DNA of 39,461 bases from Opitutales bacterium (GTDB taxonomy: Bacteria > Verrucomicrobiota > Verrucomicrobiia > Opitutales > UBA2995), in contig JAJDZZ010000050.1 of assembly GCA_022824405.1 (NCBI GenBank), positions 1 through 39,461 of the forward strand. Reading direction: 5' to 3'. The translations under genes and the position numbers were made by a program. Under the pieces are notes generated by a model, which saw only the letters and a program-made list of their open reading frames with translations, did not search any database and was not told the origin of the DNA. Below, piece by piece: positions 22,192 through 30,245 of the stretch; within the stretch, counting starts at the first letter, position 1; each line of letters starts with the position of its first letter.

Positions 22192-25011
22192 TTATCCTTT
22201 TTGCGACAACCAATTGATAATGTTCAACAGCAACCGGTCCGCCACGGGGTCGGATCCTAGGTTGTCGATCAACCTCAAGGTGCTCAACAGGGCTCGTCCC
22301 TTTTTATAGGGCATGAGGGTCAAGTCGCGGTGAATGACGGGTCCCTTGACCCCACGGTAATCCTGACGGTGTTTTTCACCGGCAAACCATTCACAACCAA
22401 TGGTGGTAACGATGTGCTCGCCCTCGGGCAGGTTTACCATTGAAGCTCTCGGATACACATTTTCGTAGTCACGGCCCATGATGCAATCCGCCGGCAAGCC
22501 CCGGGCGACAGGGTGCCGGCGAATGATATGTGAATAGGGCGTCCACAGACCGAAGGATCCTTTTATGCTTATGGGCCTGGGAAGCGCGGTGGAATCCAGG
22601 GTTCGGGTGCCGCGCCATATGTCGGGCGGCAGGCTGGGATCGACGTATGCCGCCGTGCCGCCGGACTCGATGAGGGAAACCAGATCCCCGTTACGGTCAT
22701 CGTCGTCACTACAACTGACCAGCACAATGGCATCGGCGCTTGTAGAACTGCTGAAGTCTTCGAATGGAATACCGACGCCGTTGAGGAAGTCGGCGATGCG
22801 GCCCGAAACATCCATGATGCTCACCGGCCTTTCCGGGGCAACGGCCTCGAGCTTCTCGTAAACACGGATGGTATAGGCATTCTCGGTCACCACCTTTCCG
22901 TCTGGGCCGGTCAGTGTGGCCGTTACGGTATGGTATCCGTTCCATGCGTCGGTCGCGATTATGTTGTTCACAACCTCGGTCACGCGTTCGCTTGCGGCCA
23001 CCTTCTCTTCCAATTCGGTGACGGTCTCGCCTTTTTCCGAACCCACGCTTACTTTCAGGGTTCCCTCGATACGATCCAGGTCGTTGGCGCAGGTTACTTT
23101 GAGCCCGAGTGGCTCACCCCTGTAAATGTTTCGCTTATTTGTGCGGACGGCGAGATAGACCTTCTGGTTCACCTCCCTGGAGGCGTAATAACTTTTCTTG
23201 GGGTTCCTGAACAGGTCCACCAAGCCCGCCCCGATGACCCAGTCCCCATCGGTAAATGCATGCACCCCAATTCCGTTTACATCGGGATTAATGCGCGCCG
23301 CCTCGATCATCAACTTATTGGCTTCGGCATGGATCTCCTGCGTTGCCAGGCAATAGTCCCTCACGGTTGGGAAGATTTTGTCAGCCCCGGTCTCCGCCAA
23401 AACTTCCTCGTACTGCAGCAGCAGTTGTTTGTGGATACGGTAGGTGGGGGTGAGGCGGTTGCCTTCCCTTTCAAACCGGGCCACGTTGGCCTCCAGGTCG
23501 GGTAGACTTCCATAGCCTATCTCCGTGATGTTCGTGAGCACACCGGGGACGGTTTTACTCCCGGTATGCTGGCGCTTCTCCAAACCCAGGGCCTCGAGTT
23601 GCTCCTCTGATTTTGAAATGGCCAGGAATGAGTCGTAGGCCCCGTTATCGATAGGCGCCCCGGGGTAGCAGTGCACGTCGTTCATCCGGACGGGTTCCAG
23701 GCTGTAAGGCGGATAGATTGCGGCGCCGCCCGCGAACCCGCCCGCTTCGTCACATACCAGGCGGGTCGGATCGAGCTTGCGGGCAAGGGCCGACATCGGA
23801 TGCTTCATCCGGGCAAGTTCCGGACGGAGAATCTCATTGAAAATTTCCCAAAGCACGATGCAGGGATGGTTGCGGTCCCGCATTATGGATTCGCGAACGT
23901 CCGTTTCGATGCGTCGAGACATTTGCGGGGTGATCGTCGGCCAGTAGCCCATACACTCGAAGGCAAACACACCGACCAGCATCATGCCCATCTCGTCGGC
24001 TATGTCGTAAACAAAGGATGGTTGCGGTTTGCGCCAGGGCCGAAGCATGTTGAACCCGGCCTCTTTGAGCAGCCGCATCTCCTCGCGTATCAGTTCTTCG
24101 CTCTCCGGATAGGCCAGGCCATGCGGATACAAACCCTCGTAGAAGGTCGAATTGAGAAAAATTTTCTCGCCGTTGAGCAGGAAGTCATTCTCACCGAGGG
24201 TAAACTCCCTCATTCCGAACCGGACGCTTTGGGCGTCGGCCACCTCATCATCCCTTCTCAGTTCGATTTTGAGGGTGTAGAGGTGCGGGTTGTCGACGTC
24301 CCAATAGACGGCGTCTCCGATTTCGAGGGTAAGCTCCACAGCGTTGCCCAGTGGCGCGACCGTTATGTCAGCGGTGGCTTCGGCCCCGGCCGTAGAGATT
24401 CCGACCGACAAATCCCGTTTCTCCAGGAGCAGACTTTCTATTTCGAGTCGAACCTTTACCGTATCGGTATGAATGTCCGGCAGGACGAAGACGTCCTTGA
24501 TGTAGACTTTGTCCGTGACCAAAAGGCGGACCGGTTGCCAGATGCCCCCTGTTATGGCGCCGCGCCAGTGAGGCATTTCGTTCATTCCCAACCCATCGAT
24601 AGTTACATCACGGGTGATAATGGGGCCGATAACGCGAACGATTATCCAATTTTCCTCACCGTATTCGAGCAGGTCGCCGATCTCGATTTCAAACCCGGTA
24701 TAACCTCCCTCATGCCAGTGTATGGGGCTGTCGTTTACGTAGATTTCCGTCTCGTAGTTAACCGCGTCAAACTGAAGCCGCACACTGCGTCCGGTCCATT
24801 CCGCCGGCGCCTCGACTTTGCGCCGGTACCACGCCACACCTTCGTAGTCCTGTTCGTACCGTTCCCAACAGGACGGAACTTCAATGGAGCGGACGTCATT
24901 ATGTCCTGAGAATCCTTCGACCGTGGCCCAGTTGTTTGCTTTCCCGACATTTGACGGATCGAATATTATGTCCCAAGTCCCATTGAGTGGGATTTCCTCT
25001 CTCTGTGTCAT
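22192..25011 (-). CDS. Glycoside hydrolase family 2 enzyme
   Basis: A 939-residue GH2-type enzyme (beta-galactosidase, beta-glucuronidase or beta-mannosidase class). The N-terminal jelly roll (LNGTWDIIFDP, IEVPSCWERYEQDYEGVAWY, VNYETEIYVND) is followed by an immunoglobulin-like domain and a TIM barrel. VLWEIFNEIL carries the likely acid/base (Glu393) and NITEIGYGSL the likely nucleophile (Glu497). About 330 residues follow the barrel, including an immunoglobulin-like stretch (RNIYRGEPLGLKVTC) and a terminal GATase-like region. There is no signal peptide, so it probably acts inside the cell on imported oligosaccharides. The ATG overlaps the upstream aldo/keto reductase stop (ATGA), implying translational coupling. 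Exact linkage cannot be decided. Confidence 0.92.
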   Translation of the reverse strand: MTQREEIPLNGTWDIIFDPSNVGKANNWATVEGFSGHNDVRSIEVPSCWERYEQDYEGVAWYRRKVEAPAEWTGRSVRLQFDAVNYETEIYVNDSPIHWHEGGYTGFEIEIGDLLEYGEENWIIVRVIGPIITRDVTIDGLGMNEMPHWRGAITGGIWQPVRLLVTDKVYIKDVFVLPDIHTDTVKVRLEIESLLLEKRDLSVGISTAGAEATADITVAPLGNAVELTLEIGDAVYWDVDNPHLYTLKIELRRDDEVADAQSVRFGMREFTLGENDFLLNGEKIFLNSTFYEGLYPHGLAYPESEELIREEMRLLKEAGFNMLRPWRKPQPSFVYDIADEMGMMLVGVFAFECMGYWPTITPQMSRRIETDVRESIMRDRNHPCIVLWEIFNEILRPELARMKHPMSALARKLDPTRLVCDEAGGFAGGAAIYPPYSLEPVRMNDVHCYPGAPIDNGAYDSFLAISKSEEQLEALGLEKRQHTGSKTVPGVLTNITEIGYGSLPDLEANVARFEREGNRLTPTYRIHKQLLLQYEEVLAETGADKIFPTVRDYCLATQEIHAEANKLMIEAARINPDVNGIGVHAFTDGDWVIGAGLVDLFRNPKKSYYASREVNQKVYLAVRTNKRNIYRGEPLGLKVTCANDLDRIEGTLKVSVGSEKGETVTELEEKVAASERVTEVVNNIIATDAWNGYHTVTATLTGPDGKVVTENAYTIRVYEKLEAVAPERPVSIMDVSGRIADFLNGVGIPFEDFSSSTSADAIVLVSCSDDDDRNGDLVSLIESGGTAAYVDPSLPPDIWRGTRTLDSTALPRPISIKGSFGLWTPYSHIIRRHPVARGLPADCIMGRDYENVYPRASMVNLPEGEHIVTTIGCEWFAGEKHRQDYRGVKGPVIHRDLTLMPYKKGRALLSTLRLIDNLGSDPVADRLLLNIINWLSQKG

Positions 25012-26024
25012 AATATTAATTGGTCGAGTTCCTCCTTGCTCAGGTTTATGTTTGCCGCTTCCAGGATCTCGGGGATGCGGTGAGGCTTTGCCGTGCCAAT
25101 GATGGGGTAAACGGGCATCGGTTGGTTTAATAGAAATGCGAGCGCTATCTGATTGGCGGTCACCCCGCGTTTTTCCGCGATCGACGCGGCTTGTCGGAGG
25201 CGTTGACGGTTCAAAGGGGAGTCGTATTTCGGTCCTCCCAAGGGGGCAGATCCTTCAAACCCGCCCCGCATCCAGGCGACATTGCGTTCGCTGAAGTACC
25301 CTGTCGCCTGTGATGTATAAGGGATCACGGGGAAGTGGTTTTCCACATGCCATTGCAGGGCTGTGTCGTCCATGGCGAGTAAACCCGGTACCGGGGTAGG
25401 AGGCCAGTTCGGTTTGGCCAGGCTCCAGTTCGGTTGGCTCGCTACAAATCCGGATAAACCGGTTTTTTCGGCGTATGCGTTGGCCGCCTCGATTCGTGCC
25501 GTGGTCCAATTGGATGCGGCAATACGCTTCACGCGCCCATCCCGGATAAACGCGGCAAGTGTCCCGATTATTTCCTCTACCGAGCGATGGAGGTCATCCA
25601 TGTGAAGCCAATACATATCAATCTGCTCAATACCCAGGCGTTCGAGACTCTCACTGAGGTCCTGTTCCAATTCCGCCGATGACAAGCGCGGATGGTCCAA
25701 ATCGTCCACTTTGGGGTGGCCGCCCTTTGTCCCGACGATTACCTGGTCCCGGATCTTCCGGTCCCGAAGCCAAGCCCCCACGGTGCGCTCGCTCATTCCC
25801 GAGCCTCGGGGATGCCAGTCCGCATAAAAGTGTGCCGTATCGATCAGTCTGCCCCCGTGTTCGAAAAAGGCATCCATTACCGCAAAGCTGGTTGCCCGAT
25901 CGTCTGAACTTCCGAAATGAGCCGTTCCCAGGCAAAAGGGGTCAAACGTAGAAAATAGAATTTCCCTTCCTGATTGCCATCCTGATTCGGTTGGAATGGC
26001 CCTGATTGTTTGCCGTTTGGACAC
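25008..26024 (-). CDS. Aldo/keto reductase with N-terminus replaced by palindromic element B
   Basis: An NAD(P)H-dependent aldo/keto reductase fold of about 305 authentic residues. Visible catalytic elements are the Asp and Tyr in GRLIDTAHFYADWHPRG, Lys in VIVGTKGGHP and His in MYWLHMDD, with a phosphate-binding-like end (YPIIGTAKPHRIPEILEA). The family usually begins a short way before the ICLGTAHFG strand. Here the codons before FCLGTAHFG are those of palindromic element B (to 25934), and the only in-frame ATG (26024) lies inside that element, giving an odd leader (MSKRQTIRAIPTESGWQSGR). Either the element now supplies the start, or the gene is 5'-truncated. The last codons overlap the GH2 start by 4 bases. 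In the locus it may reduce or oxidise a released sugar. Confidence 0.8.
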   Translation of the reverse strand: MSKRQTIRAIPTESGWQSGREILFSTFDPFCLGTAHFGSSDDRATSFAVMDAFFEHGGRLIDTAHFYADWHPRGSGMSERTVGAWLRDRKIRDQVIVGTKGGHPKVDDLDHPRLSSAELEQDLSESLERLGIEQIDMYWLHMDDLHRSVEEIIGTLAAFIRDGRVKRIAASNWTTARIEAANAYAEKTGLSGFVASQPNWSLAKPNWPPTPVPGLLAMDDTALQWHVENHFPVIPYTSQATGYFSERNVAWMRGGFEGSAPLGGPKYDSPLNRQRLRQAASIAEKRGVTANQIALAFLLNQPMPVYPIIGTAKPHRIPEILEAANINLSKEELDQLIL

Positions 26025-26067
26025 GGGAAACTTTGAGAAATTCTATTTTCTACGTTTGACCCCTTTT
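25934..26067. repeat. Palindromic element B (RAYT-linked family)
   Basis: Arms of 31 perfectly paired bases, 25934-25964 and 26037-26067, with the 24-bp interior block at 25979-26002 (two differences from copy C). It overlaps two genes: the right arm contains the TAG stop (26043-26045) and last seven codons of the transposase, and the rest supplies the leader codons of the aldo/keto reductase. Confidence 0.9.
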
Positions 26068-26981
26068 GGCATCTGTCTCATTGCCATCGTGATTCGGCTG
26101 GGATGGCCCATGTTGAGCCTTTTTGCCAGCCATGGATTTTTACAGGTTGTATGCTTTCGGGTTAATCGTGCCACCTCCATTTTCCAGGGCGACCCCTTCG
26201 GATCTGCTTCAATGTCTTTTTCTGTCTTCCCCAATTTTTTTAGTTCTTCACGAACAAAGCTGTCCCATTTCCTTTCATTGAGTTCTGCCAAATCCTGGCC
26301 TTCCCAATCAATACCGGAATGTTGCCTGTTGAGATCTTCTGACAATTCCTGTTTGGCTTTTTTGCTCCCGATAAACCAACCACGACAATAGCTGCGGTAA
26401 AGTTTGTCTGTATTTCGTGGATCGCTTTCTTCGGACAATTCCAGGTGCTTTTGGTAGATCTGCATTCCCCCGATGCTGTCCTCCACACCCAGCAGTGACA
26501 ATAGTACCTTGCGATTCAATGGTTTGCGAACCTTGTGCCGCCAGAATTTCGGGTAGCTGCTAAAGGTATATTGCTTAAGATGTTCTTTCTGGCAAAGTCC
26601 CGCCCTTGCCGGATTAAGGTGAATATAGTCTAATAATCCCAATAAAGAACGGTCCGGTTCTACGACCAAAGCTTTATACCGCCCCTGGAACACATGTCCG
26701 CGTTCTCCATGAAAACGGTTAAACCGAGTGGCAAAAGTGCTCTGCAACCACTGCATGCCCTCTACCAGGTTTGGGTGGGGAGTTTCCATAGCCAAATGGT
26801 AATGATTGCTCATGATCACATAGGCATATAAATTCCACTCACACCGTTCGACAGCTTCGAAAATGGTCTTTTCAAAAGCCTGGGTTGATTTGAAATCAAA
26901 AAAGAGATCCTTTCTGTAATTTCCCCGACTGATGACATGATAGACTGCTCCGGGAAACTCAATCCTCTGTTTTCTTGGCAT
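26043..26981 (-). CDS. REP-associated tyrosine transposase (RAYT, Y1/HUH family)
   Basis: A 312-residue single-strand DNA transposase of the IS200-like/RAYT group. The N-terminus PRKQRIEFPGAVYHVISRGN and KDLFFD segment are typical, the metal-binding HUH motif is NHYHLAMET (His60, His62), and the catalytic Tyr119 lies in LDYIHLNPARAG. A C-terminal extension of about 150 residues ends NPWLAKRLNMGHPSRIT, then MAMRQMPKGVKRRK. The last codons (PKGVKRRK and the stop) are encoded by the right arm of element B, and the GHPSRIT stretch by a 24-bp block that is also present inside every palindromic element. Intact length and motifs suggest activity is possible. Such enzymes act on hairpin-bearing REP sequences. 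It interrupts the minus-strand polysaccharide genes. Confidence 0.93.
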   Translation of the reverse strand: MPRKQRIEFPGAVYHVISRGNYRKDLFFDFKSTQAFEKTIFEAVERCEWNLYAYVIMSNHYHLAMETPHPNLVEGMQWLQSTFATRFNRFHGERGHVFQGRYKALVVEPDRSLLGLLDYIHLNPARAGLCQKEHLKQYTFSSYPKFWRHKVRKPLNRKVLLSLLGVEDSIGGMQIYQKHLELSEESDPRNTDKLYRSYCRGWFIGSKKAKQELSEDLNRQHSGIDWEGQDLAELNERKWDSFVREELKKLGKTEKDIEADPKGSPWKMEVARLTRKHTTCKNPWLAKRLNMGHPSRITMAMRQMPKGVKRRK

Positions 26982-27026
26982 AGAAGTGAGCGTGACCCTG
27001 CAACGGGGCAGTTGACAAGAAGCAAT

Positions 27027-27158
27027 AAAGGGGTCAAACGTAGAAAATAGAATTTCCCTTCCTCATTGTTATCGTGATTCGGTTGGGATGGCCCTGGTTG
27101 TTTGCCGTTTGGGCATCGGATACTGAGGGAAATTCTATTTTCTACGTTTGACCCCTTT
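27027..27158. repeat. Palindromic element C (RAYT-linked family)
   Basis: Perfect 33-bp arms at 27027-27059 and 27126-27158, with the interior block at 27071-27094. It lies 45 bases before the transposase start codon and 8 bases after the stop of the neighbouring sulfatase gene, so its hairpin may end sulfatase transcription and shield the transposase. Confidence 0.92.
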
Positions 27159-27166
27159 GGGTAACC

Positions 27167-28648
27167 CTACGGTCGCTTAGCCAGGTTTTCGGGCAAACCG
27201 GTTCCTGGAGGCGGAGGAGGACGGAGCAAGTGAGGCATGGCCTTCCCGGGCGCCTCTTTCTTCGGAAGCCACTTCCGGTGCTCGGCAATGACGCCGGCGT
27301 ACCGCGGATCACCGGCCAGGTTGTCGTGTTCCCAGGGATCGCTCAGGTGGTCGTAGAGTTCTTCATCGCCAGTGTTGTAACGGATGTAGCGCCAGCGTTC
27401 CGAGCGTACCGCATGATTGCCGGGGCCTTCATTCATCAGGGCAGGGCGAACCCATTTCCCGTCCGGATGTTTCAACAAGGGGACCAGGCTGAGCCCGTCG
27501 TTGTCTGCTTTTTGGGGAAGGCCCGCCAACTCGATCAGGGTAGGGTAGATGTCGATGAGGCCCACCGGCTGATCGATCCGACTGCCCGGAACTGAAACCC
27601 CGGGCGCCACAATGATGAAGGGCACGCGGTTGGCTTTTTCCCAAAGGGTAAACTTGACGCAGGTTTCCTTGTCTCCCAAGTGATAACCATGGTCGGCCCA
27701 GAGTACTACGATGGTGTTGTCGGCCCGACCGGTATCATCGAGTTTATCCAACAGGCGACCCACCATCTGGTCGGCATAATCTGAGGCTGCCTGATATGCC
27801 TGAACCATCCGAGGCAGGCTTCCGGGCGCCTCGCACGGTTGAACTGTCGTGTTGTCCCAGATCCAATACTCCTTGCGGACCATGCGCCGTGCCATGTCGC
27901 CCACGTCGTCCAAATCTCCCGCAGGCATGGGCGGCATCTGCAAAGTTGCAAAGGGGTAACGATCGAACGTATCCTGCGGCGCGTAGAAGGGGAGGTGAGG
28001 ATTAAAGATCCCAGCAGCCAGAAAGAGCGGTTTATCCCAGGATTTCTCCATTTGCGCTTCCACGTATTCGCACATGTCGTCATCGATCATCTTCCGGTCA
28101 TGCACGCCCCAATCGAAAGCGAGCGCTCCGAGACGAGGATTGGTCGGTTTCCTGTAACCGTTGTAGTTCTTATTCAAGCCGGGCCCGCGGATATCGAGTT
28201 TCTTGAAGAATTCCTGGAAGGCTGGCTTGCCTTTGGGCTCTTTTCCGGTGGGACCATGATGGAAAATTTTGCCGGCTCCACGTGTGGCGTATCCACCCTC
28301 CAACTCGAAGTATTTTGGGATGGTTACCGCATCCGGAATGATTTCCGCCCAGGCCGTCCGGTTTCCGTATACACCGGAAGTAGTGGGTCGGTAACCCGTC
28401 ATGATGGCGGTGCGGGAAGGATTGCAGCCCGGGGATGCACAGTAGGCCCGACTGAAAAAGGCGCCCCGTTCAGCCAGGCGCTTCAAATTGGGCGTCTGGA
28501 TCGGATTGCCCTCATCGAACAAGGTCGTCCAATCGTTCATGTCATCGATGGCGATGAAGAGGATGTCCGGACGATCCTTGGCGACCGAGAAAACGGTCAG
28601 TTCCAAAACGAAAAGAATGGTCAATTCAAGTGTGCGCATGAGTTTCAT
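27167..28648 (-). CDS. Sulfatase (iduronate-2-sulfatase-like), exported
   Basis: A 493-residue S1-type sulfatase that hydrolyses sulfate esters after conversion of Cys75 to formylglycine. The signature is CASPGCNPSRTAIMTGYRPT (C75-x-P-S-R79). Metal-site residues are visible in ILFIAIDDMNDW and VVLWADHGYHLGDKETCVKF. The DDMNDW start and HGYHLGD segment are typical of iduronate-2-sulfatase-like enzymes. An N-terminal hydrophobic helix (LTILFVLELTVFSVAK) suggests export to the periplasm. It starts 5 bases after the stop of the preceding sulfatase and is therefore in the same operon. Precise sugar and position specificity cannot be assigned. Confidence 0.95.
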   Translation of the reverse strand: MKLMRTLELTILFVLELTVFSVAKDRPDILFIAIDDMNDWTTLFDEGNPIQTPNLKRLAERGAFFSRAYCASPGCNPSRTAIMTGYRPTTSGVYGNRTAWAEIIPDAVTIPKYFELEGGYATRGAGKIFHHGPTGKEPKGKPAFQEFFKKLDIRGPGLNKNYNGYRKPTNPRLGALAFDWGVHDRKMIDDDMCEYVEAQMEKSWDKPLFLAAGIFNPHLPFYAPQDTFDRYPFATLQMPPMPAGDLDDVGDMARRMVRKEYWIWDNTTVQPCEAPGSLPRMVQAYQAASDYADQMVGRLLDKLDDTGRADNTIVVLWADHGYHLGDKETCVKFTLWEKANRVPFIIVAPGVSVPGSRIDQPVGLIDIYPTLIELAGLPQKADNDGLSLVPLLKHPDGKWVRPALMNEGPGNHAVRSERWRYIRYNTGDEELYDHLSDPWEHDNLAGDPRYAGVIAEHRKWLPKKEAPGKAMPHLLRPPPPPGTGLPENLAKRP

Positions 28649-28653
28649 GGTTC

Positions 28654-30057
28654 CTATTTCTCCCCTAAAACTTCAAAATCCTCAACACCCAGATAGTCGC
28701 GGTACCGTGGTGTGTCCCCGAGTTCAATCAGGTGATATTCAGCATCGAACAGCATCCCGGGTTCGCGGGAGTTTTCCGCAATTTCCCTGGCGTGATGGTT
28801 CAGGATTTCCTCCAGTTCAGCCACTAACCCAGGAAACTTTCCGGCCAGGTTTTTCATTTCCCCGATATCCGCGCTCAAGTCGTAAAGTTCGAACTTGCCT
28901 TTGGCTCCTCTAACCAGTTTCCAGTCGCCCCGTCTCAATCCATCGTTCTCGTAGAACAGTATGGGATGCTTGGATACGGCATCGGGTTTTCCCAGGAACA
29001 CATCCAGCGAATTGCGGCCATCGATGGTTCTATCCTCCGGTAGCTTTGCCCCTATCAATGCGGCCAAAGACGGAAGCACGTCGATGGATGGAACAATCTG
29101 GTCCGATCGATTTCCGGCAGGGATCGTCCCCGGCCACCAGCTTATGGTCGGCATACGGTTATGTCCTTCATAAACAGGGCCTCCCTTTCTTCCACGAAAG
29201 GGTCCGGCGCTCATTCCACCGGCGGGACCATTATCGGAGGTAAATAACACCAGCGTATTCTCCGCGAGATCAAGGTCCCGTATTTTATCCAATACCCGCC
29301 CCACCTGCGTATCGATCTCTTCCACCACGGCGCGGTGGATATTTCCTTCCGCCTTCTTGCCGATATCCATGCTGACGAAACGGGGACGGTGAACGCTGAC
29401 AAAGGGCAGATAGAGAAAAAATGGCTTCCGGTGGTTTTCGTCGATAAACCCAATTGCACGGTCGATGATGGAACGACAGAGCAGGGCCTGATCCATTCCG
29501 TCGCTCACATAAGCGACGATTTCTTCGTTTTGGATTACGGGTAGTGGCGTATACGGCTCTTTGGTGTGGCGATGCCCTTTCAGGTTTCCCGGCCACATGT
29601 CGTTCGAATAAGGAATTCCGTAGTACTCATCGAAACCCTGGCGAAGCGGCAGAAATTCCCACTGGTCGCCCATGTGCCACTTACCGAAAATCCCGGTTTT
29701 GTAGCCGACCGATTTCATGGCCTCGGCAATGGTCGTCTCCTCCGGATTGAGACCGCGCCTTTCACCCGGGAAACATACAGCTCCATCCATGCCGATCCGG
29801 TGCGCATAGACGCCCGTCATGAGGGCCGACCGGGATGGCGTGCAATTGGTGTTGGATACGTAGAAATGGGTGAGTCGATTCCCTTCCGCGGCCATTCGAT
29901 CCAGGTTCGGAGTCTGGTTGATCTCGTTTCCAAACGCCCCGATGTCCCCATACCCCATGTCGTCAATGAAGATAAGGACGACGTTGGGCTGGGCCGCCTC
30001 GGCTCCCAATGCCAGGAACAAACCCGGCAGGGCAAAGTTAAGTATCCATTTTTTCAT
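28654..30057 (-). CDS. Sulfatase (arylsulfatase A-like), exported
   Basis: A 467-residue S1-type sulfatase with signal peptide (KKWILNFALPGLFLALGAEA). The formylglycine motif is NTNCTPSRSALMTGVY (C72-T-P-S-R76). Metal ligands appear in VVLIFIDDMGYGDIG and LVLFTSDNGPAGG; YKTGIFGKWHMGD holds the Lys and His of the active site. Length is typical. The gene begins 25 bases after palindromic element D, which separates it from the upstream sulfatase, and is followed after 5 bases by another sulfatase gene. The element may uncouple the two halves of the sulfatase cluster. Substrate unknown. Confidence 0.95.
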   Translation of the reverse strand: MKKWILNFALPGLFLALGAEAAQPNVVLIFIDDMGYGDIGAFGNEINQTPNLDRMAAEGNRLTHFYVSNTNCTPSRSALMTGVYAHRIGMDGAVCFPGERRGLNPEETTIAEAMKSVGYKTGIFGKWHMGDQWEFLPLRQGFDEYYGIPYSNDMWPGNLKGHRHTKEPYTPLPVIQNEEIVAYVSDGMDQALLCRSIIDRAIGFIDENHRKPFFLYLPFVSVHRPRFVSMDIGKKAEGNIHRAVVEEIDTQVGRVLDKIRDLDLAENTLVLFTSDNGPAGGMSAGPFRGRKGGPVYEGHNRMPTISWWPGTIPAGNRSDQIVPSIDVLPSLAALIGAKLPEDRTIDGRNSLDVFLGKPDAVSKHPILFYENDGLRRGDWKLVRGAKGKFELYDLSADIGEMKNLAGKFPGLVAELEEILNHHAREIAENSREPGMLFDAEYHLIELGDTPRYRDYLGVEDFEVLGEK

Positions 30058-30081
30058 ATCTCGAAACCTTTCGACGGCAAT

Positions 30082-30213
30082 AAAGGGGTCAAACGTAGAA
30101 TTTAGAATTTCCCTTTCTTAAAGCCACCGTGATTCGGTTGGGATGGCCCAGGTTGTTTGTGGTTTGGGCATCGGATACTGAGGGAAATTCTAAATTCTAC
30201 GTTTGACCCCTTT
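30082..30213. repeat. Palindromic element D (RAYT-linked family), arm-covarying copy
   Basis: Perfect 33-bp arms at 30082-30114 and 30181-30213. The arm sequence is GTAGAATTTAG where copies A-C have GTAGAAAATAG, and the partner arm carries the matching change, so pairing is kept. The interior block is at 30126-30149 (one difference from copy C). It lies in the gap between two sulfatase genes of one operon. Confidence 0.92.
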
Positions 30214-30245
30214 GGGTATCCCTGGTACATGAGGAGAGTCAATGT

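Larger units (their letters stand above)
25934..27158 (-). mobile_element. REP-associated transposase unit flanked by elements B and C
   Basis: The HUH transposase gene sits between two copies of the palindromic element in the same orientation. Arms contain the tetranucleotide GTAG/CTAC that RAYT enzymes use at REP borders in the systems studied. This makes a plausible autonomous source for the shorter elements A and D. No target-site duplication is expected for HUH transposases and none was sought beyond the arms. Confidence 0.65.

Noticed and set aside
23671-24909. Open 412-codon plus-strand frame
   Set aside because: Antisense to the GH2 gene, whose catalytic motifs are clear.
12199-30213. 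CRISPR-like recurrence of the palindromes
   Set aside because: Copies are kilobases apart with genes between, no regular spacers and no cas genes.
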